From NCBI RefSeq assembly GCF_936925435.1, contig NZ_CAKZHQ010000020.1:1-64000 (forward strand): a DNA stretch of 64,000 nucleotides, read 5' to 3'. This DNA comes from an uncultured Ramlibacter sp. GTDB taxonomy: Bacteria; Pseudomonadota; Gammaproteobacteria; Burkholderiales; Burkholderiaceae_C. A model generated the notes under the pieces. That model saw nothing but the letters and a program-made list of their open reading frames with translations. It did no database searches and had not been told where the DNA came from. This document shows, piece after piece, positions 28,979 through 38,298 of the stretch (positions are counted from its first letter, which is position 1; the number at the start of each line of letters is the position of its first letter). The position numbers and the translations under genes were made by a program.

Positions 28979-31510
28979 TCACTGCAGCTGGTCTAACAGC
29001 TTTCTGCAGAGAACCAGGTCACGGGTATCGGCGCCCTCGGTGAACGCTCCGTGGATGGACGTAAGCAGCTGCCGTGCCTCTGCCGAGCGTGACTGAGAGC
29101 TCCAGAGCGCGGCCAGATCATTCGAACTGCGCAGTTGCCAGGTCAGCGCACCGATCTGACTGGACAGGGAGATCGACTGTTGTAGCAGCCTCTCGGCGCT
29201 TTCATCCTGGCCTTGCAACGCCGCGATGCAAGCCTGGATGCGCAGAATTTCGGGCAGACACCAAGTCTCGTTCTGGACTTGCGCAAGCTCCAACGCTTCG
29301 CGGATCGTCGCCTCCGCCTCCGCAAATCGTCCGGCAGACGCCAATGCCTGTGCGAGCATTGCAACGTAAAACGGCAGCCTGGCCCGATGCCCGGTAGAGC
29401 GAAATTCTGAGATTGACTGCTGGAGTGCGGCGACTCCCTCCGCACAGCCGGGATCGCGCACCGAGGCGACGGCCCCCCTGCAGAACGTGACGATGGGACG
29501 CCACATGACGATTCCGTGTTGCTCGACGAGGTCATCAAGCATGGCGGCTTGGCTGCTGCAATCCTCTTCGCGGCCCAGCCACAAATATAGGAGGCAGTTC
29601 CACGCAAGCGCGATGCTCAGTGAGAGTTCATGCTCTGCCTGACGTCCATACGCCGAGATCATTTCCGCGGTCCGCACGGCTGTCTCGGGCAACCCGGTCA
29701 GCCATTGCGCGTGGCTGAGAACGACCAGGACATTGATGCTGTTGCTGTACTGGAACCGGGCAAAGCGTGTGTCGTTGTAATCCTGGGAGTGTTGCGCATG
29801 GAGCCGTTCCATCCGGACCCGGGCGCTGAGTAGCCTGCCGATGAAAAGTTCGCCCACGCTGAAATGCGTTTCGCCTTCCGCCAGCGAGGAAGGATCCTGC
29901 GCCGAGGCTATGGAGAAGAACGTCTCGAGTGTGCGCAGCCCCGCATCGGTCTCGCCGTAGAACAGCTCGAACGTCCCGACCAGCCGCAGGCAGCGAAGGC
30001 GAAAATCGGTCTCGTTGAGCTGCTCCGAGAGCGTGAGCGCGCGGCGCATGGCCACACGCGCCTCGGGCACCACGCCGCGGGTGTAAAGGATGGCGCCGGC
30101 AAGTGCGAACTGGAGGTTCATCTCCAGGGCTGTTCCACCTGCCTCGTCCTCACTGAGCTCCGCGATAGCACGCGTGAGATGGAGCCGGCTTTCGTCGGTT
30201 AAGGAAAAGTGGTTCCAGAGCAGCGTTCCCGCCGCCGTCAAGCGGATGTGCAGGGAGCGCCCCACCGGTTCAGCGCCGGTCCAGGCAAGCGCGGACCTTA
30301 GATCGTCCAGGTGGGCGCCGTAGGTGGCGCCCCAGTCGCGCGACAGCTGCTGGCCCCATTCCCCGACGGCCCGCTCCAGGACGGTGCAGACATATTCGGC
30401 GTGGCGCCGGCGGACCGGTTGATCTTTTCCCGCCCGGACCAGCTTGTCGAGGCAATAAGCACGCGTGGTTTCCAAAGGCCGGTAGCTCGTGTCAGGCACC
30501 TGCCCTTCAATCGTAAGCAGGGATTTGGAGGCCAGCTCCGCCAGGATTGACGCCGCCTGCACGACCGGCACTTCGGCAACGCTAGACGCGCCCATGAGCT
30601 GGAACGCGCCGGTGAAGACGGACACGGCTTGCAGCAGGCAAGCCTCCTTCGGCGTGAGCAAGCTGAAACTCCAATCCAGCGTGGCGGCAAGAGCACGGTG
30701 CCGCTCCAGGCCGCCGCGCCGGCCATCAAGAAGCCGGAAGCGGTCGTCTAGTTGCTTTTGAAGGCCCTTCACGCCGAACGCATCGACGCGCATGGCGGCG
30801 AGCTCGATCGCGAGAGCGACTCCATCAAGACTCCTGCAGATGTCGGCGACAGCCTGCGCGTCGCCGTCGTTCAGCACGAACGTGTCCAGCCTGTCAGTGG
30901 CGCGGTCCACGAAGAGCTGGACCGCGGGATAGGCCAGCGCGCCTCGGGCACTCAGTCCGGCCGACCGCGGCGGCAGGGCCAAGCCGGGTAGCGTGTGAAC
31001 CAGCTCACCCTCCATGCGCAGCGCTGCGCGGCTCGTCGCCAAAACATGCACGCCGGGCGCCTCCTGGAGGATTTTCCCCACACAGTCAGCAATGGACTCG
31101 ACCAGGTGCTCGCAATTGTCCAGCACGAGAAGCATCCGGCGCTCCCGCACGAACCTGCACAGGGCGGCCAGAACGTGGGCCGAATGCACCACCAGGCCCG
31201 TCGCGCTGGCGACGGCATGAGGCACCAGCGCCGCATCCCGCAATGGCGCGAAATCCACCATCCACACGCCATCCTCGAACGTGCCGACTGCGCGTTCCGC
31301 CACCGCCAAAGCCACTGTCGTTTTGCCAATCCCCCCAGCACCGACGATGGAAACAAGCCGGGATGCGTGGACCGCCTGCTCAAGGATGTCGATCACTTCA
31401 CCGCGCCCGACGACCCGTGTCGCCAAGATCGGGAGGTTGTGATTCGCCTTCGGAGCATTCAGGTAGATCACCTTGGGCGACGCGCCACCCGTCCCACCCT
31501 CACGCGACAT
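28979..31510 (-). CDS. STAND-type ATPase with helical repeats, lacking the DNA-binding domain
   Basis: 843 residues from the ATG at 31510 (MSREGG); the frame is open to 31612. The NB-ARC-like NTPase has Walker A GAGGIGKT, Walker B MLLVLDNCEHLV, the TSR sensor (VLATSRAALRMEGE) and a winged-helix lid (LDWSFSLLTPKEACLLQAVSVFTGAF). About 450 residues of TPR-like helices follow. The intact paralogue at 38299-41154 begins with an OmpR-type winged helix, which is missing here. The ATG overlaps the end of the upstream winged-helix/NB-ARC gene by 11 bases, so the pair is co-translated. Together they may act as a split regulator, or they may be the product of recombination between tandem copies. Confidence 0.82.
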   Translation of the reverse strand: MSREGGTGGASPKVIYLNAPKANHNLPILATRVVGRGEVIDILEQAVHASRLVSIVGAGGIGKTTVALAVAERAVGTFEDGVWMVDFAPLRDAALVPHAVASATGLVVHSAHVLAALCRFVRERRMLLVLDNCEHLVESIADCVGKILQEAPGVHVLATSRAALRMEGELVHTLPGLALPPRSAGLSARGALAYPAVQLFVDRATDRLDTFVLNDGDAQAVADICRSLDGVALAIELAAMRVDAFGVKGLQKQLDDRFRLLDGRRGGLERHRALAATLDWSFSLLTPKEACLLQAVSVFTGAFQLMGASSVAEVPVVQAASILAELASKSLLTIEGQVPDTSYRPLETTRAYCLDKLVRAGKDQPVRRRHAEYVCTVLERAVGEWGQQLSRDWGATYGAHLDDLRSALAWTGAEPVGRSLHIRLTAAGTLLWNHFSLTDESRLHLTRAIAELSEDEAGGTALEMNLQFALAGAILYTRGVVPEARVAMRRALTLSEQLNETDFRLRCLRLVGTFELFYGETDAGLRTLETFFSIASAQDPSSLAEGETHFSVGELFIGRLLSARVRMERLHAQHSQDYNDTRFARFQYSNSINVLVVLSHAQWLTGLPETAVRTAEMISAYGRQAEHELSLSIALAWNCLLYLWLGREEDCSSQAAMLDDLVEQHGIVMWRPIVTFCRGAVASVRDPGCAEGVAALQQSISEFRSTGHRARLPFYVAMLAQALASAGRFAEAEATIREALELAQVQNETWCLPEILRIQACIAALQGQDESAERLLQQSISLSSQIGALTWQLRSSNDLAALWSSQSRSAEARQLLTSIHGAFTEGADTRDLVLCRKLLDQLQ

Positions 31511-33047
31511 CTCGTTGGTCCTCGCGGCCGCCGGGTTCGGAATTCCGGCCGTCCGACCCTGCAATACCCGATAAAACCTCCCAGCCCGGATGCGGCACAT
31601 CCAATTCGCCAAGAGCTATTGCCCGGCGCCTGACCTCTGTCTGCTCGCCGTCCCCGGCAAGCTTGTCGAGGGCGAAGGCGCGGATGACATGCGTCTGGCG
31701 GTACAACATCTCGCCATCGCAGGACTCGGTCGTCAGGAGGGATTTGGAAACGAGACCTGCGATGTCCTCGATCACGGTGGCGCGGTCGGCGCCGGCCGCC
31801 CCGCTGATGGCGCATGCTGCATCCAGGCTGAAAAGGCCGGCAAAAGCCGAAACGCGGCGCATGGTCGCCTGCTCGGTGGGCGACAGGAGCACATAACTGG
31901 TTTCGACCGCAGCTGTCAACGTCCGATGCCGCTCTGGGCCTTCGTGGTACCCGTCGAGCATGTGGAACCGCCTGTCGAGATGGTCCAACAGCCCGTCGAC
32001 GCCCAGTGTTCCCACGCGCTGTGCGACGCGCTCGATGGCGAGGGCCAGACCATCCAGTCTCTGGCAAATGGCGGCGACCGCCGGTGCGTTCGCATCGTCA
32101 AGCCTGAACGAGAAGGAATGCTTAGCAGCGCGATCGACGAACATCTGCAATGCGGGATATGCCATCGCTTCCGCTGCCTTAAGTCCGTCGGCGCACGGCG
32201 GCAGTCCGAGGCCATGCAGGCGGCGCACGCGCTCTCCCCGAATGCAAATCGGTTCGCGGCTGGTGAGGATGATCTTTAGGTTCCTGGTACGCGCCAGCAC
32301 CTGGTCCACGCATTGGGCGACGGCGCCGATCAGGTGTTCGCAATTGTCCAGAACGAGAAGGATGTGGGGATCATCCAGTCCGCCGTCGGGCAGCCTGGAC
32401 CTTGCACCCACTCCATCGCCTTGCCCGATGACGTTGACGATGGCCTCGGGAACCTGGGAGGGCTCCTCCGCCATGGAAAGATCGACGAACAGGGCCGCCT
32501 TCTTCAACACCGATGCCGCCCTGTTGGAAACCTCCAGTGCGACGGTCGTCTTGCCCGCGCCGCCTGGCCCGACGAGCGACACCAACCGGCCATGCTCCAG
32601 ATCACTCAGGACCGCGTGAATCATTTCCTCCCGACCGAAAATCCGCTTGGCGCCCGGTGTAGGGCAGCCGGAGCGCGGGACGGCTGGTACATGAGGCCCG
32701 GATTGGCAGGCGGAATGTTGCACGGGCGCGACAAACCGGTATCCTCTTCCGACCACGGTTGCGATGTAGCGCGGGGCGCCTGTGTCTTCGCCCAGGACCC
32801 GCCTGATGGCGGTCATATTGACCTTCAGGTTGCTCTCTTCAACGACAAGGCCAGGCCACACCAAGGCCAGCAACTCCCGCTTGCTGACGACCTCTCCGTG
32901 GCGCTGAACTAGCACCGTCAGCAAGTCGAAGGCCCGCCCGCCCATGCGCACAACAATTCCGCTTTCCAGGAGCAGCTGTCGCTCCGGAATCAACAGGAAT
33001 GTGCCAAAGGCGAAAGAAGTAGGAAGCCTGGAAATCTGGGCGCTCAA
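31500..33047 (-). CDS. OmpR-type winged helix fused to NB-ARC ATPase, C-terminally short
   Basis: 515 residues. Residues 12-107 are an OmpR/CadC-type winged helix (FAFGTFLLIPERQLLLESG...GRAFDLLTVLVQRHGEVVSKRELLALVWPGLVVEESNLKVNMTAIRRVLGED..IATVVGRGYRF). A STAND ATPase follows, with Walker A GPGGAGKT, Walker B ILLVLDNCEHLI, LTSREP and the lid ETSYVLLSPTEQATMRRVSAFAGLF. The protein ends about 50 residues later (VRRRAIALGELDVPHPGWEV) where the paralogue at 38299 continues into long helical repeats. A 17-bp operator sits 58 bases upstream. A cytoplasmic transcription factor with an ATP-dependent switch is the likely role. Confidence 0.85.
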   Translation of the reverse strand: MSAQISRLPTSFAFGTFLLIPERQLLLESGIVVRMGGRAFDLLTVLVQRHGEVVSKRELLALVWPGLVVEESNLKVNMTAIRRVLGEDTGAPRYIATVVGRGYRFVAPVQHSACQSGPHVPAVPRSGCPTPGAKRIFGREEMIHAVLSDLEHGRLVSLVGPGGAGKTTVALEVSNRAASVLKKAALFVDLSMAEEPSQVPEAIVNVIGQGDGVGARSRLPDGGLDDPHILLVLDNCEHLIGAVAQCVDQVLARTRNLKIILTSREPICIRGERVRRLHGLGLPPCADGLKAAEAMAYPALQMFVDRAAKHSFSFRLDDANAPAVAAICQRLDGLALAIERVAQRVGTLGVDGLLDHLDRRFHMLDGYHEGPERHRTLTAAVETSYVLLSPTEQATMRRVSAFAGLFSLDAACAISGAAGADRATVIEDIAGLVSKSLLTTESCDGEMLYRQTHVIRAFALDKLAGDGEQTEVRRRAIALGELDVPHPGWEVLSGIAGSDGRNSEPGGREDQRDVA

Positions 33048-33104
33048 GCCAGCCCCACTGGTGGTTTGTGGAAAATTCAGTATATGGCCGGAGGTCCAAA
33101 ACCC

Positions 33105-33121
33105 GGGTTAATTGCGGTAAA
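33105..33121 (-). promoter_or_regulatory. Direct-repeat operator, copy 2
   Basis: Minus strand reads TTTACCGCAATTAACCC, 58 bases before the winged-helix/NB-ARC gene. Identical 17-mer to copy 3 at 35100. Confidence 0.65.
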
Positions 33122-33165
33122 AGGGCCGCTGACCTGCGGGGTAACGCTCTCCAGCGCAAGGCCCT

Positions 33166-34851
33166 TTAGGCATTTTGTGCAGCCTGTGCCAAATACTGAT
33201 GGATCTGGGCCACGGCAGCGGCTCCTTCACCAATGGCGCCTCCAACCCTTTTGACCGAACCCGAACGCACGTCGCCGACGGCAAACACCCCAGCAACACT
33301 GGACTCCAGGGGCGCGGGCACCCATCCGGCCACCGAGGCTGCCAAGGCATGGCCGGTCCGCACAAACCCATGCCGGTCCACATCGATCTGGCATCCGTCC
33401 AGCCAGCGGGTTTCCGGCTCGGCGCCGACGAAAAGAAAGACTTGGCGCACCTCCAACAGTTCCTCCACCCCGCTCCCGCGTTCCTGGCAGGTGATGGCGG
33501 TAAGCCCGCTGGACGGATCTCCATGCAACCCGGTGATTTCTGTGAAGGGCCGCAGCGCGATGTTGGGGGTGGCTTCCATGCGCTCGATCAAATACTGCGA
33601 CATCGTTGCGGCCAGTCCAGCCCCACGCACCAGAACATAGACCTGGGACGCGAATTGCGACAGATACACGGCCGCCTGCCCTGCGGAATTACCGCCTCCC
33701 ACGAGGGCGATCGGCGCACCCAGGCACATCTTCGCCTCAAGCGCAGATGCCCAATACCAGATACCGCGCCCCTCGAAATCCGGCAAGCGTGGCACTGCGG
33801 GCCGACGATAACGTGCCCCGCTGGCGATGACGGCACAACGGGCTCGCAGACTCCGTCCATCTGCGAGCCGCAACTGCAGTTCACGGTCGGGACCGGCCCG
33901 TGCACAGTCCATCGAATCCACTTCAGTCGGGATCAGCAGCTCGGCGCCGAACTTCTCGGCTTGAACCGAGGCGCGCCCCGCAAGCGCCGCTCCCGAGATG
34001 CCCGTCGGGAAACCCAGATAGTTCTCGATGCGCGCGCTGTTGGCAGCCTGCCCCCCATACGCCCTACGGTCCAGGACCACGACGCTTAACCCCTCCGACG
34101 CCGCATACACCGCAGTCGCCAGCCCCGCCGGACCGGCCCCCACCACCGCAACATCGTAGAGATCCTCCCGGTCGGCGGAATCGACCATGCCGATGCACCT
34201 GGCCAAAGCACCTTCGGTGGGATTTATCAGCACGGATCCGTTGGGGCAGACGACGACGGGCTCGTCACCGGTAGCCCCGTAGTGGGCGATCAGATCCCTG
34301 GCCTGGTCGTCCTGGGTTGCATCGACAAGGCGGTACGGTTCGCCGTTGCTTCTCAGGAAGCTCTGGAGTTTCACCAGCTCCATCGACCCCGTTCGCCCGA
34401 TCAAGACCGGGCCCGTCAAGCCCCATTCGATCAGGGCAACCCGGCGCAAGATCATGGCGCGAACAATCCGTTCGCCGAGTTCGGCCTCGGCGATGATGAG
34501 CGCGCGAATCTGCTTGGGGTCGAGCAGCAAGGTTTCCACCTGCTCCAGCGCAACCGCATCCACCAGCGATTGCTTTCCCGACATCATGCCCAGTTCTCCC
34601 ACGAAATCGCCCGCCCCCAGCTCCACGACGGGCACCGTCTTGCCCAGGCCGTCGCGCTGCACGATAGCGACTTTGCCTTGAAGAATCAGAAACATGCCTT
34701 GTGACGCCGTTCCGCTGGCGTCGAGCAGCTCGCCCTCGCGGTGCGTCAGCAAGCGGCCGAAGCGATGGACACGAGCGATCTCGGGGAGTTCGAGCCGCGG
34801 AAAGACCTGGTGGCGGCGCGTGGCGAACATGTCAGGGACGTCGGTAGGCAT
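33166..34851 (-). CDS. Cyclic-nucleotide-binding-domain / thioredoxin-reductase-like flavoprotein
   Basis: 561 residues in three parts. Residues 20-140 form a CNB-like domain (GQLEL-type cap: GMFLILQGKVAIV, GAGDFVGELGMMSGK). A glutaredoxin-like linker domain spans about 145-220. A pyridine-nucleotide flavoprotein of thioredoxin reductase type starts near 230 (VAVVGAGPAGLATAVYAASEGLSVVVLD, YGGQAANSARIENYLGFPTGISG, ALVGGGNSAGQAAVYL, GVFAVGDVRSGSVKRV). The redox CxxC of true thioredoxin reductase is absent, so it is probably an NADPH-dependent oxidoreductase under ligand control. Divergent from the LuxR-type gene at 35175. Confidence 0.88.
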   Translation of the reverse strand: MPTDVPDMFATRRHQVFPRLELPEIARVHRFGRLLTHREGELLDASGTASQGMFLILQGKVAIVQRDGLGKTVPVVELGAGDFVGELGMMSGKQSLVDAVALEQVETLLLDPKQIRALIIAEAELGERIVRAMILRRVALIEWGLTGPVLIGRTGSMELVKLQSFLRSNGEPYRLVDATQDDQARDLIAHYGATGDEPVVVCPNGSVLINPTEGALARCIGMVDSADREDLYDVAVVGAGPAGLATAVYAASEGLSVVVLDRRAYGGQAANSARIENYLGFPTGISGAALAGRASVQAEKFGAELLIPTEVDSMDCARAGPDRELQLRLADGRSLRARCAVIASGARYRRPAVPRLPDFEGRGIWYWASALEAKMCLGAPIALVGGGNSAGQAAVYLSQFASQVYVLVRGAGLAATMSQYLIERMEATPNIALRPFTEITGLHGDPSSGLTAITCQERGSGVEELLEVRQVFLFVGAEPETRWLDGCQIDVDRHGFVRTGHALAASVAGWVPAPLESSVAGVFAVGDVRSGSVKRVGGAIGEGAAAVAQIHQYLAQAAQNA

Positions 34852-35174
34852 GACAAATCCATAGTTGGTTAGCAGCAGGACCCCGGCGACATGGAAGGCG
34901 TCTGGACCAGGGAATTAGGGAACCGATGTAGCGCACTATCGCCAGCTTCCGACCCTGTGCCATCCATCCTTCGGATGCGAAGCGAGCGCGTATCAATGAG
35001 AAGGTGCGCGTCATCCTTTCGAAGGAGGAGAAATGCGTCGACAGGCCGCAACCTTGCCGCGCTGTGGCACCAGTCAGTCATTCGCACAGGGACCTTCGCT
35101 TTACCGCAATTAACCCTGACCCACGACGTCCAGCGGTAGTCTTCGCATGCGCTGAAACCGCATCGGAGGATTCC
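34852..35174. other. Divergent promoter region
   Basis: 323 bases between the CNB-flavoprotein gene (minus) and a LuxR-type gene (plus). It holds operator copy 3 (35100-35116) and GGAGGA at 35165-35170. No ORF is convincing. Confidence 0.5.
35100..35116 (+). promoter_or_regulatory. Direct-repeat operator, copy 3
   Basis: TTTACCGCAATTAACCC, 59 bases before the LuxR-type gene at 35175; the same 17-mer as copy 2. Confidence 0.65.
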
Positions 35175-35870
35175 ATGAACGAAACTGAACATTCATTGAA
35201 AGTCGCTGTCTTGCACCAGGAACCGGTCCTGGCTCTCGGTCTCACGGCGACACTTGGTCGCGAATTGGGTGTGCACATCACCACCTCCGTGGCAGATGCC
35301 GATGTGATCGTTTCGGACTACACGGCAGCACTGGAGCTGGCGAAAACCAGAGACCAAGGGCGGCTTCGCATCGTAGTGATTACCGCGGTCGACCGCGAAC
35401 ATGACATTCGCCGCGCACTCGATTGCGGCATCCAGGGCTACCTGCTGCAGCATTGCACACCCGAGGAACTCTCGGATGCCGTGCGCGCCGTCGGACGCGG
35501 GTCCAGATACCTGTGCAGCTTCGCGGCGCAAAGCGTGGCGGAAAGCCTGACCAGAAACGACCTCACTCCGCGTGAATTGGAAGTGCTCAGGCTGCTGGCG
35601 CTCGGTTGCAGCAACAAACTCGCGGCTCGGGATCTGGACGTGGCGCTGGCTACAGTCAAGATGCACGTGAAATCCATTCTCAGCAAGCTAAACGCATGCA
35701 GTCGGACCCAGGCAGTGTCGATCGCAGCGAATCGCGGTCTCGTGGCATGGCCCAGGGTCTCTGCCCATGACCTGGCCAGCCTGGACACGAACCTTGCTGA
35801 CGCGGTCATGGTACCCATGGCGCAGCGCGCGGGCGCCTCAACCCGCTCGTACGCCCGACAAGGGGCCTGA
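35175..35870 (+). CDS. LuxR/NarL-type response-regulator-like transcription factor
   Basis: 231 residues, ATG preceded by GGAGGA. The receiver-like domain has an aspartate in VIVSDYTAAL and a threonine in VVITAVDRE, but the conserved lysine is missing (QGYLLQHCTPEE). The C-terminal LuxR helix-turn-helix is intact (LTPRELEVLRLLALGCSNKLAARDLDVALATVKMHVKSILSKLNACSRTQAVSIA). A 35-residue tail follows. Paralogous to the 23265-23951 protein; both have an operator of the same class upstream and no kinase nearby. They may sense something other than phosphorylation or form part of the island regulon. Confidence 0.86.
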   Translation: MNETEHSLKVAVLHQEPVLALGLTATLGRELGVHITTSVADADVIVSDYTAALELAKTRDQGRLRIVVITAVDREHDIRRALDCGIQGYLLQHCTPEELSDAVRAVGRGSRYLCSFAAQSVAESLTRNDLTPRELEVLRLLALGCSNKLAARDLDVALATVKMHVKSILSKLNACSRTQAVSIAANRGLVAWPRVSAHDLASLDTNLADAVMVPMAQRAGASTRSYARQGA

Positions 35871-36191
35871 GCGCGCTTCGATCAGGGCAGCCATCGCCCA
35901 ACAGTCCAAGGTCTTGTCGGATGAAGGCATAGGCGCCGGCGTCGAGGCTGGCAAGCGACTTGGTTCCAGCCTGGTCCGAAGCCTTTCCGAGGCCCCGTGA
36001 CAGGCCTGCGGACAAGTCGCGCTGCCCCATGCTGACCATGCATATGCCTCCGCGATGGGGCCGCCGCTATCGATACGAAGCATTCCCTCACAACCCTAGC
36101 CACCCGGATAGGCGCCAGTTCATACGTCAGGAGGATTTGCGGCAGCAAGTGCTTCACTAATCTGAACTAATCAACCAACGAAGGCGCCACC
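35871..36191. other. Spacer with a direct-repeat motif before wrbA
   Basis: 321 bases with no convincing ORF. Just before wrbA, ACTAATC occurs twice 10 bases apart (36156-36172), the same geometry as the TTAACCG operator but a different sequence. Confidence 0.4.
36156..36172 (+). promoter_or_regulatory. ACTAATC direct repeat upstream of wrbA
   Basis: ACTAATCTGAACTAATC: two identical heptamers with 10-base periodicity, 20 bases before the wrbA ATG. That is close enough to the start that binding could block initiation of transcription or translation. Confidence 0.35.
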
Positions 36192-36794
36192 ATGACAAAG
36201 ATCCTTGTCCTCTACTACTCCTCCTACGGCCATATCGAAGCGATGGCCAATGCCATCGCCGAGGGAGTGCACTCCGCTGGAGCTGAAGCGATGATCAAGC
36301 GAGTCCCCGAACTCATGAGTCCAGAGGCTGCGCAGCGTGCCGGCTTGAAACTCGATCAAGCAGCACCATTGGCAACGGTGGAGGAGTTGCCCTCCTACGA
36401 CGCGATCATCTTTGGAACGCCGACGCGGTTTGGGAACATGGCGGCACAGATGCGCAATTTCCTGGACCAGACTGGCTCCCTGTGGGCGAAGGGCGCCCTC
36501 ATCGGAAAGGTCGGCAGCGTCTTCACCAGCGCCGGCAGCCAACACGGTGGACACGAGACCACCATCACGAGCTTCCACACCAGTCTGCTACACCATGGGA
36601 TGGTGATTGCCGGCCTGCCGTACTCGGAATCACGCCTGACAGACATTTCGCAAGTGAGTGGAGGCAGCCCTTACGGCGCCTCCACGATCGCTGGGCCGGA
36701 TGGGTCCAGGACACCGAGCCCGCACGAGCTGTCGATGGCCAGTTCGCAGGGGAAATACATTGCAGGCATCGCGGCAAAGCTGTCCCGCCCATGA
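36192..36794 (+). CDS. wrbA: NAD(P)H:quinone oxidoreductase type IV (WrbA)
   Basis: 200-residue flavodoxin-like protein that reduces quinones by two electrons and avoids radical formation. Signatures are [22 protein letters not shown] (FMN phosphate loop, residues 4-25), [45 protein letters not shown], and the C-terminal [12 protein letters not shown] with [13 protein letters not shown]. All are full WrbA features and the length is standard. It is monocistronic between regulators and a hydrolase in the island cargo, consistent with a stress or aromatic-quinone role. Confidence 0.95.
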   Translation: MTKILVLYYSSYGHIEAMANAIAEGVHSAGAEAMIKRVPELMSPEAAQRAGLKLDQAAPLATVEELPSYDAIIFGTPTRFGNMAAQMRNFLDQTGSLWAKGALIGKVGSVFTSAGSQHGGHETTITSFHTSLLHHGMVIAGLPYSESRLTDISQVSGGSPYGASTIAGPDGSRTPSPHELSMASSQGKYIAGIAAKLSRP

Positions 36795-37222
36795 CGATGC
36801 ACGCGCCTGCACCTGCCGTGCAGGATGCTCACACCTGACTGGCGCACACCGCGTGGCGGCGTGCTTCAGGGCCTAGACCCGCGGCCCACCACACTCAGCG
36901 GGTCACCATCTGAGGTGGCAGCACGCTCCTTAGAAAAACGCGCGGGGAAACGACGCACAGAGCCCCCGGTGCCCCGTTTCAAGATCTGCCGGGGACTGGG
37001 GCTGTCTAAAAGACTGAACAAGCATATCCACAGTTGTCTCACGCGGGAGTTCCTCCGCAGTGCTCCGGGGCAGAGCGAATTAACCGAAATTAACTCGCAC
37101 TCATTGACACCCCGACCTAGAGTTCCTCTGCTAGCGCGTCGAGAGCGTGGAAGCGATGCATGAAGTGCGGCATTTCGACACTCGGCTTCTCTTGCAGCAG
37201 CCCGACCAAATGGAGATCATTC
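36795..37222. other. Spacer and promoter region
   Basis: 428 bases without a supported gene. It contains operator copy 4 at 37080-37096, and GGAG at 37212-37215 serves the hydrolase gene. Confidence 0.45.
37080..37096 (+). promoter_or_regulatory. Direct-repeat operator, copy 4
   Basis: TTAACCGAAATTAACTC, 127 bases before the hydrolase ATG at 37223. Confidence 0.6.
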
Positions 37223-38191
37223 ATGAAAAGCAACATCGATCCGGCAGCACATGGCTTAGGAGGCATACCAGTACACCATTGCACGTCGGATTCGCCACAA
37301 CCCTACACGCCGCTCACCAGGCAATCCGAGCGCGAAATGCGGACAGCGTACCGTTGGGCGGTGGTGCGTGGGATCAAGATCTTCTACCGGGAAGTGGGAG
37401 ATCCGGCCAAACCCACCATTCTCCTGCTACACGGTTTTCCGTCCTCTTCGCACATGTACCGGGAGCTCATGGACCTACTCGCCGGTGACTTCCACCTTGT
37501 CGCGCCGGACTATCCGGGCTCAGGCTTCAGCGACTATCCACCCGTCGACAGGTTCATGCCGTCGTTTGCGAATCTGGCCGACCTCATGTCCGAGTTCACC
37601 CGTCAGATCGGGTTGACGCATTTCCTGCTCTACATGCAGGATTTCGGCGGCCCTGTGGGCTTGCGGATGGCCACCGAGCAGCCTGAGCAAATCAATGGCC
37701 TGATCGTCCAGAACGCGAACGCATATGTGGAAGGGATCGCAGCGGATCAGCTCACCGCCATCATGGCCGCGCAGCGCCAAGGCGCCGAGCAGCTGGTGTC
37801 CCGGGATTTTGCGCTGCAACTGTACAAAACCGGCGCCCGGGACTTTGAAGCAATGGATCCAACCAGCTGGAACGTGGATGCCTGGGTCCTCGACCATGCC
37901 GAAGCCCGGCGTATCCAGACCGAGCTCATGCTGGATTACCGCTCCAACGTTGCGGAGTATCCGCGCTGGCACGCCTATCTTCGGCGCAACACGCCCAAGA
38001 CACTGATCGTCTGGGGCCGCAACGACCCGGTCTTTCTGCCGTCCGGCGCGCAAGCCTACCTGCGCGATCTCCCCGAGGCGAAGCTGCGGTTCTATGACAC
38101 CGGCCATTTCGCCCTGGAAGAAGACGCCCCGGCGATTGCCAGTGAGATCCTGGCGTTCTTCGGCCGCAGCGAGCGGGGGTTCTGCAGCTGA
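37223..38191 (+). CDS. Alpha/beta-hydrolase of the haloalkane dehalogenase/epoxide hydrolase type
   Basis: 322 residues from MKSNIDPAAHG, with GGAG seven bases before the ATG. The fold shows LLLHGFPSSSHMYRELMDLL (oxyanion region), LVAPDYPGSGFSDYP, and the nucleophile elbow LLYMQDFGGPVGLRMA with aspartate instead of serine. LIVWGRNDPVF and the catalytic histidine in [11 protein letters not shown] follow. An Asp nucleophile is characteristic of haloalkane dehalogenases, epoxide hydrolases and fluoroacetate dehalogenases. No signal peptide is seen. It is about as long as, and clearly related to, the exported protein at 43477. Operator copy 4 precedes it. Confidence 0.87.
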   Translation: MKSNIDPAAHGLGGIPVHHCTSDSPQPYTPLTRQSEREMRTAYRWAVVRGIKIFYREVGDPAKPTILLLHGFPSSSHMYRELMDLLAGDFHLVAPDYPGSGFSDYPPVDRFMPSFANLADLMSEFTRQIGLTHFLLYMQDFGGPVGLRMATEQPEQINGLIVQNANAYVEGIAADQLTAIMAAQRQGAEQLVSRDFALQLYKTGARDFEAMDPTSWNVDAWVLDHAEARRIQTELMLDYRSNVAEYPRWHAYLRRNTPKTLIVWGRNDPVFLPSGAQAYLRDLPEAKLRFYDTGHFALEEDAPAIASEILAFFGRSERGFCS

Positions 38192-38298
38192 AGCGCTTGT
38201 CCGGGGGATATACGATGGAGGCGGCGGGCAGTCAGCACCTGCCAGCGCCCAGGCCTGCAAACTAGAATCAACGACCAGAACGCGAGGCAGTCAACGTG

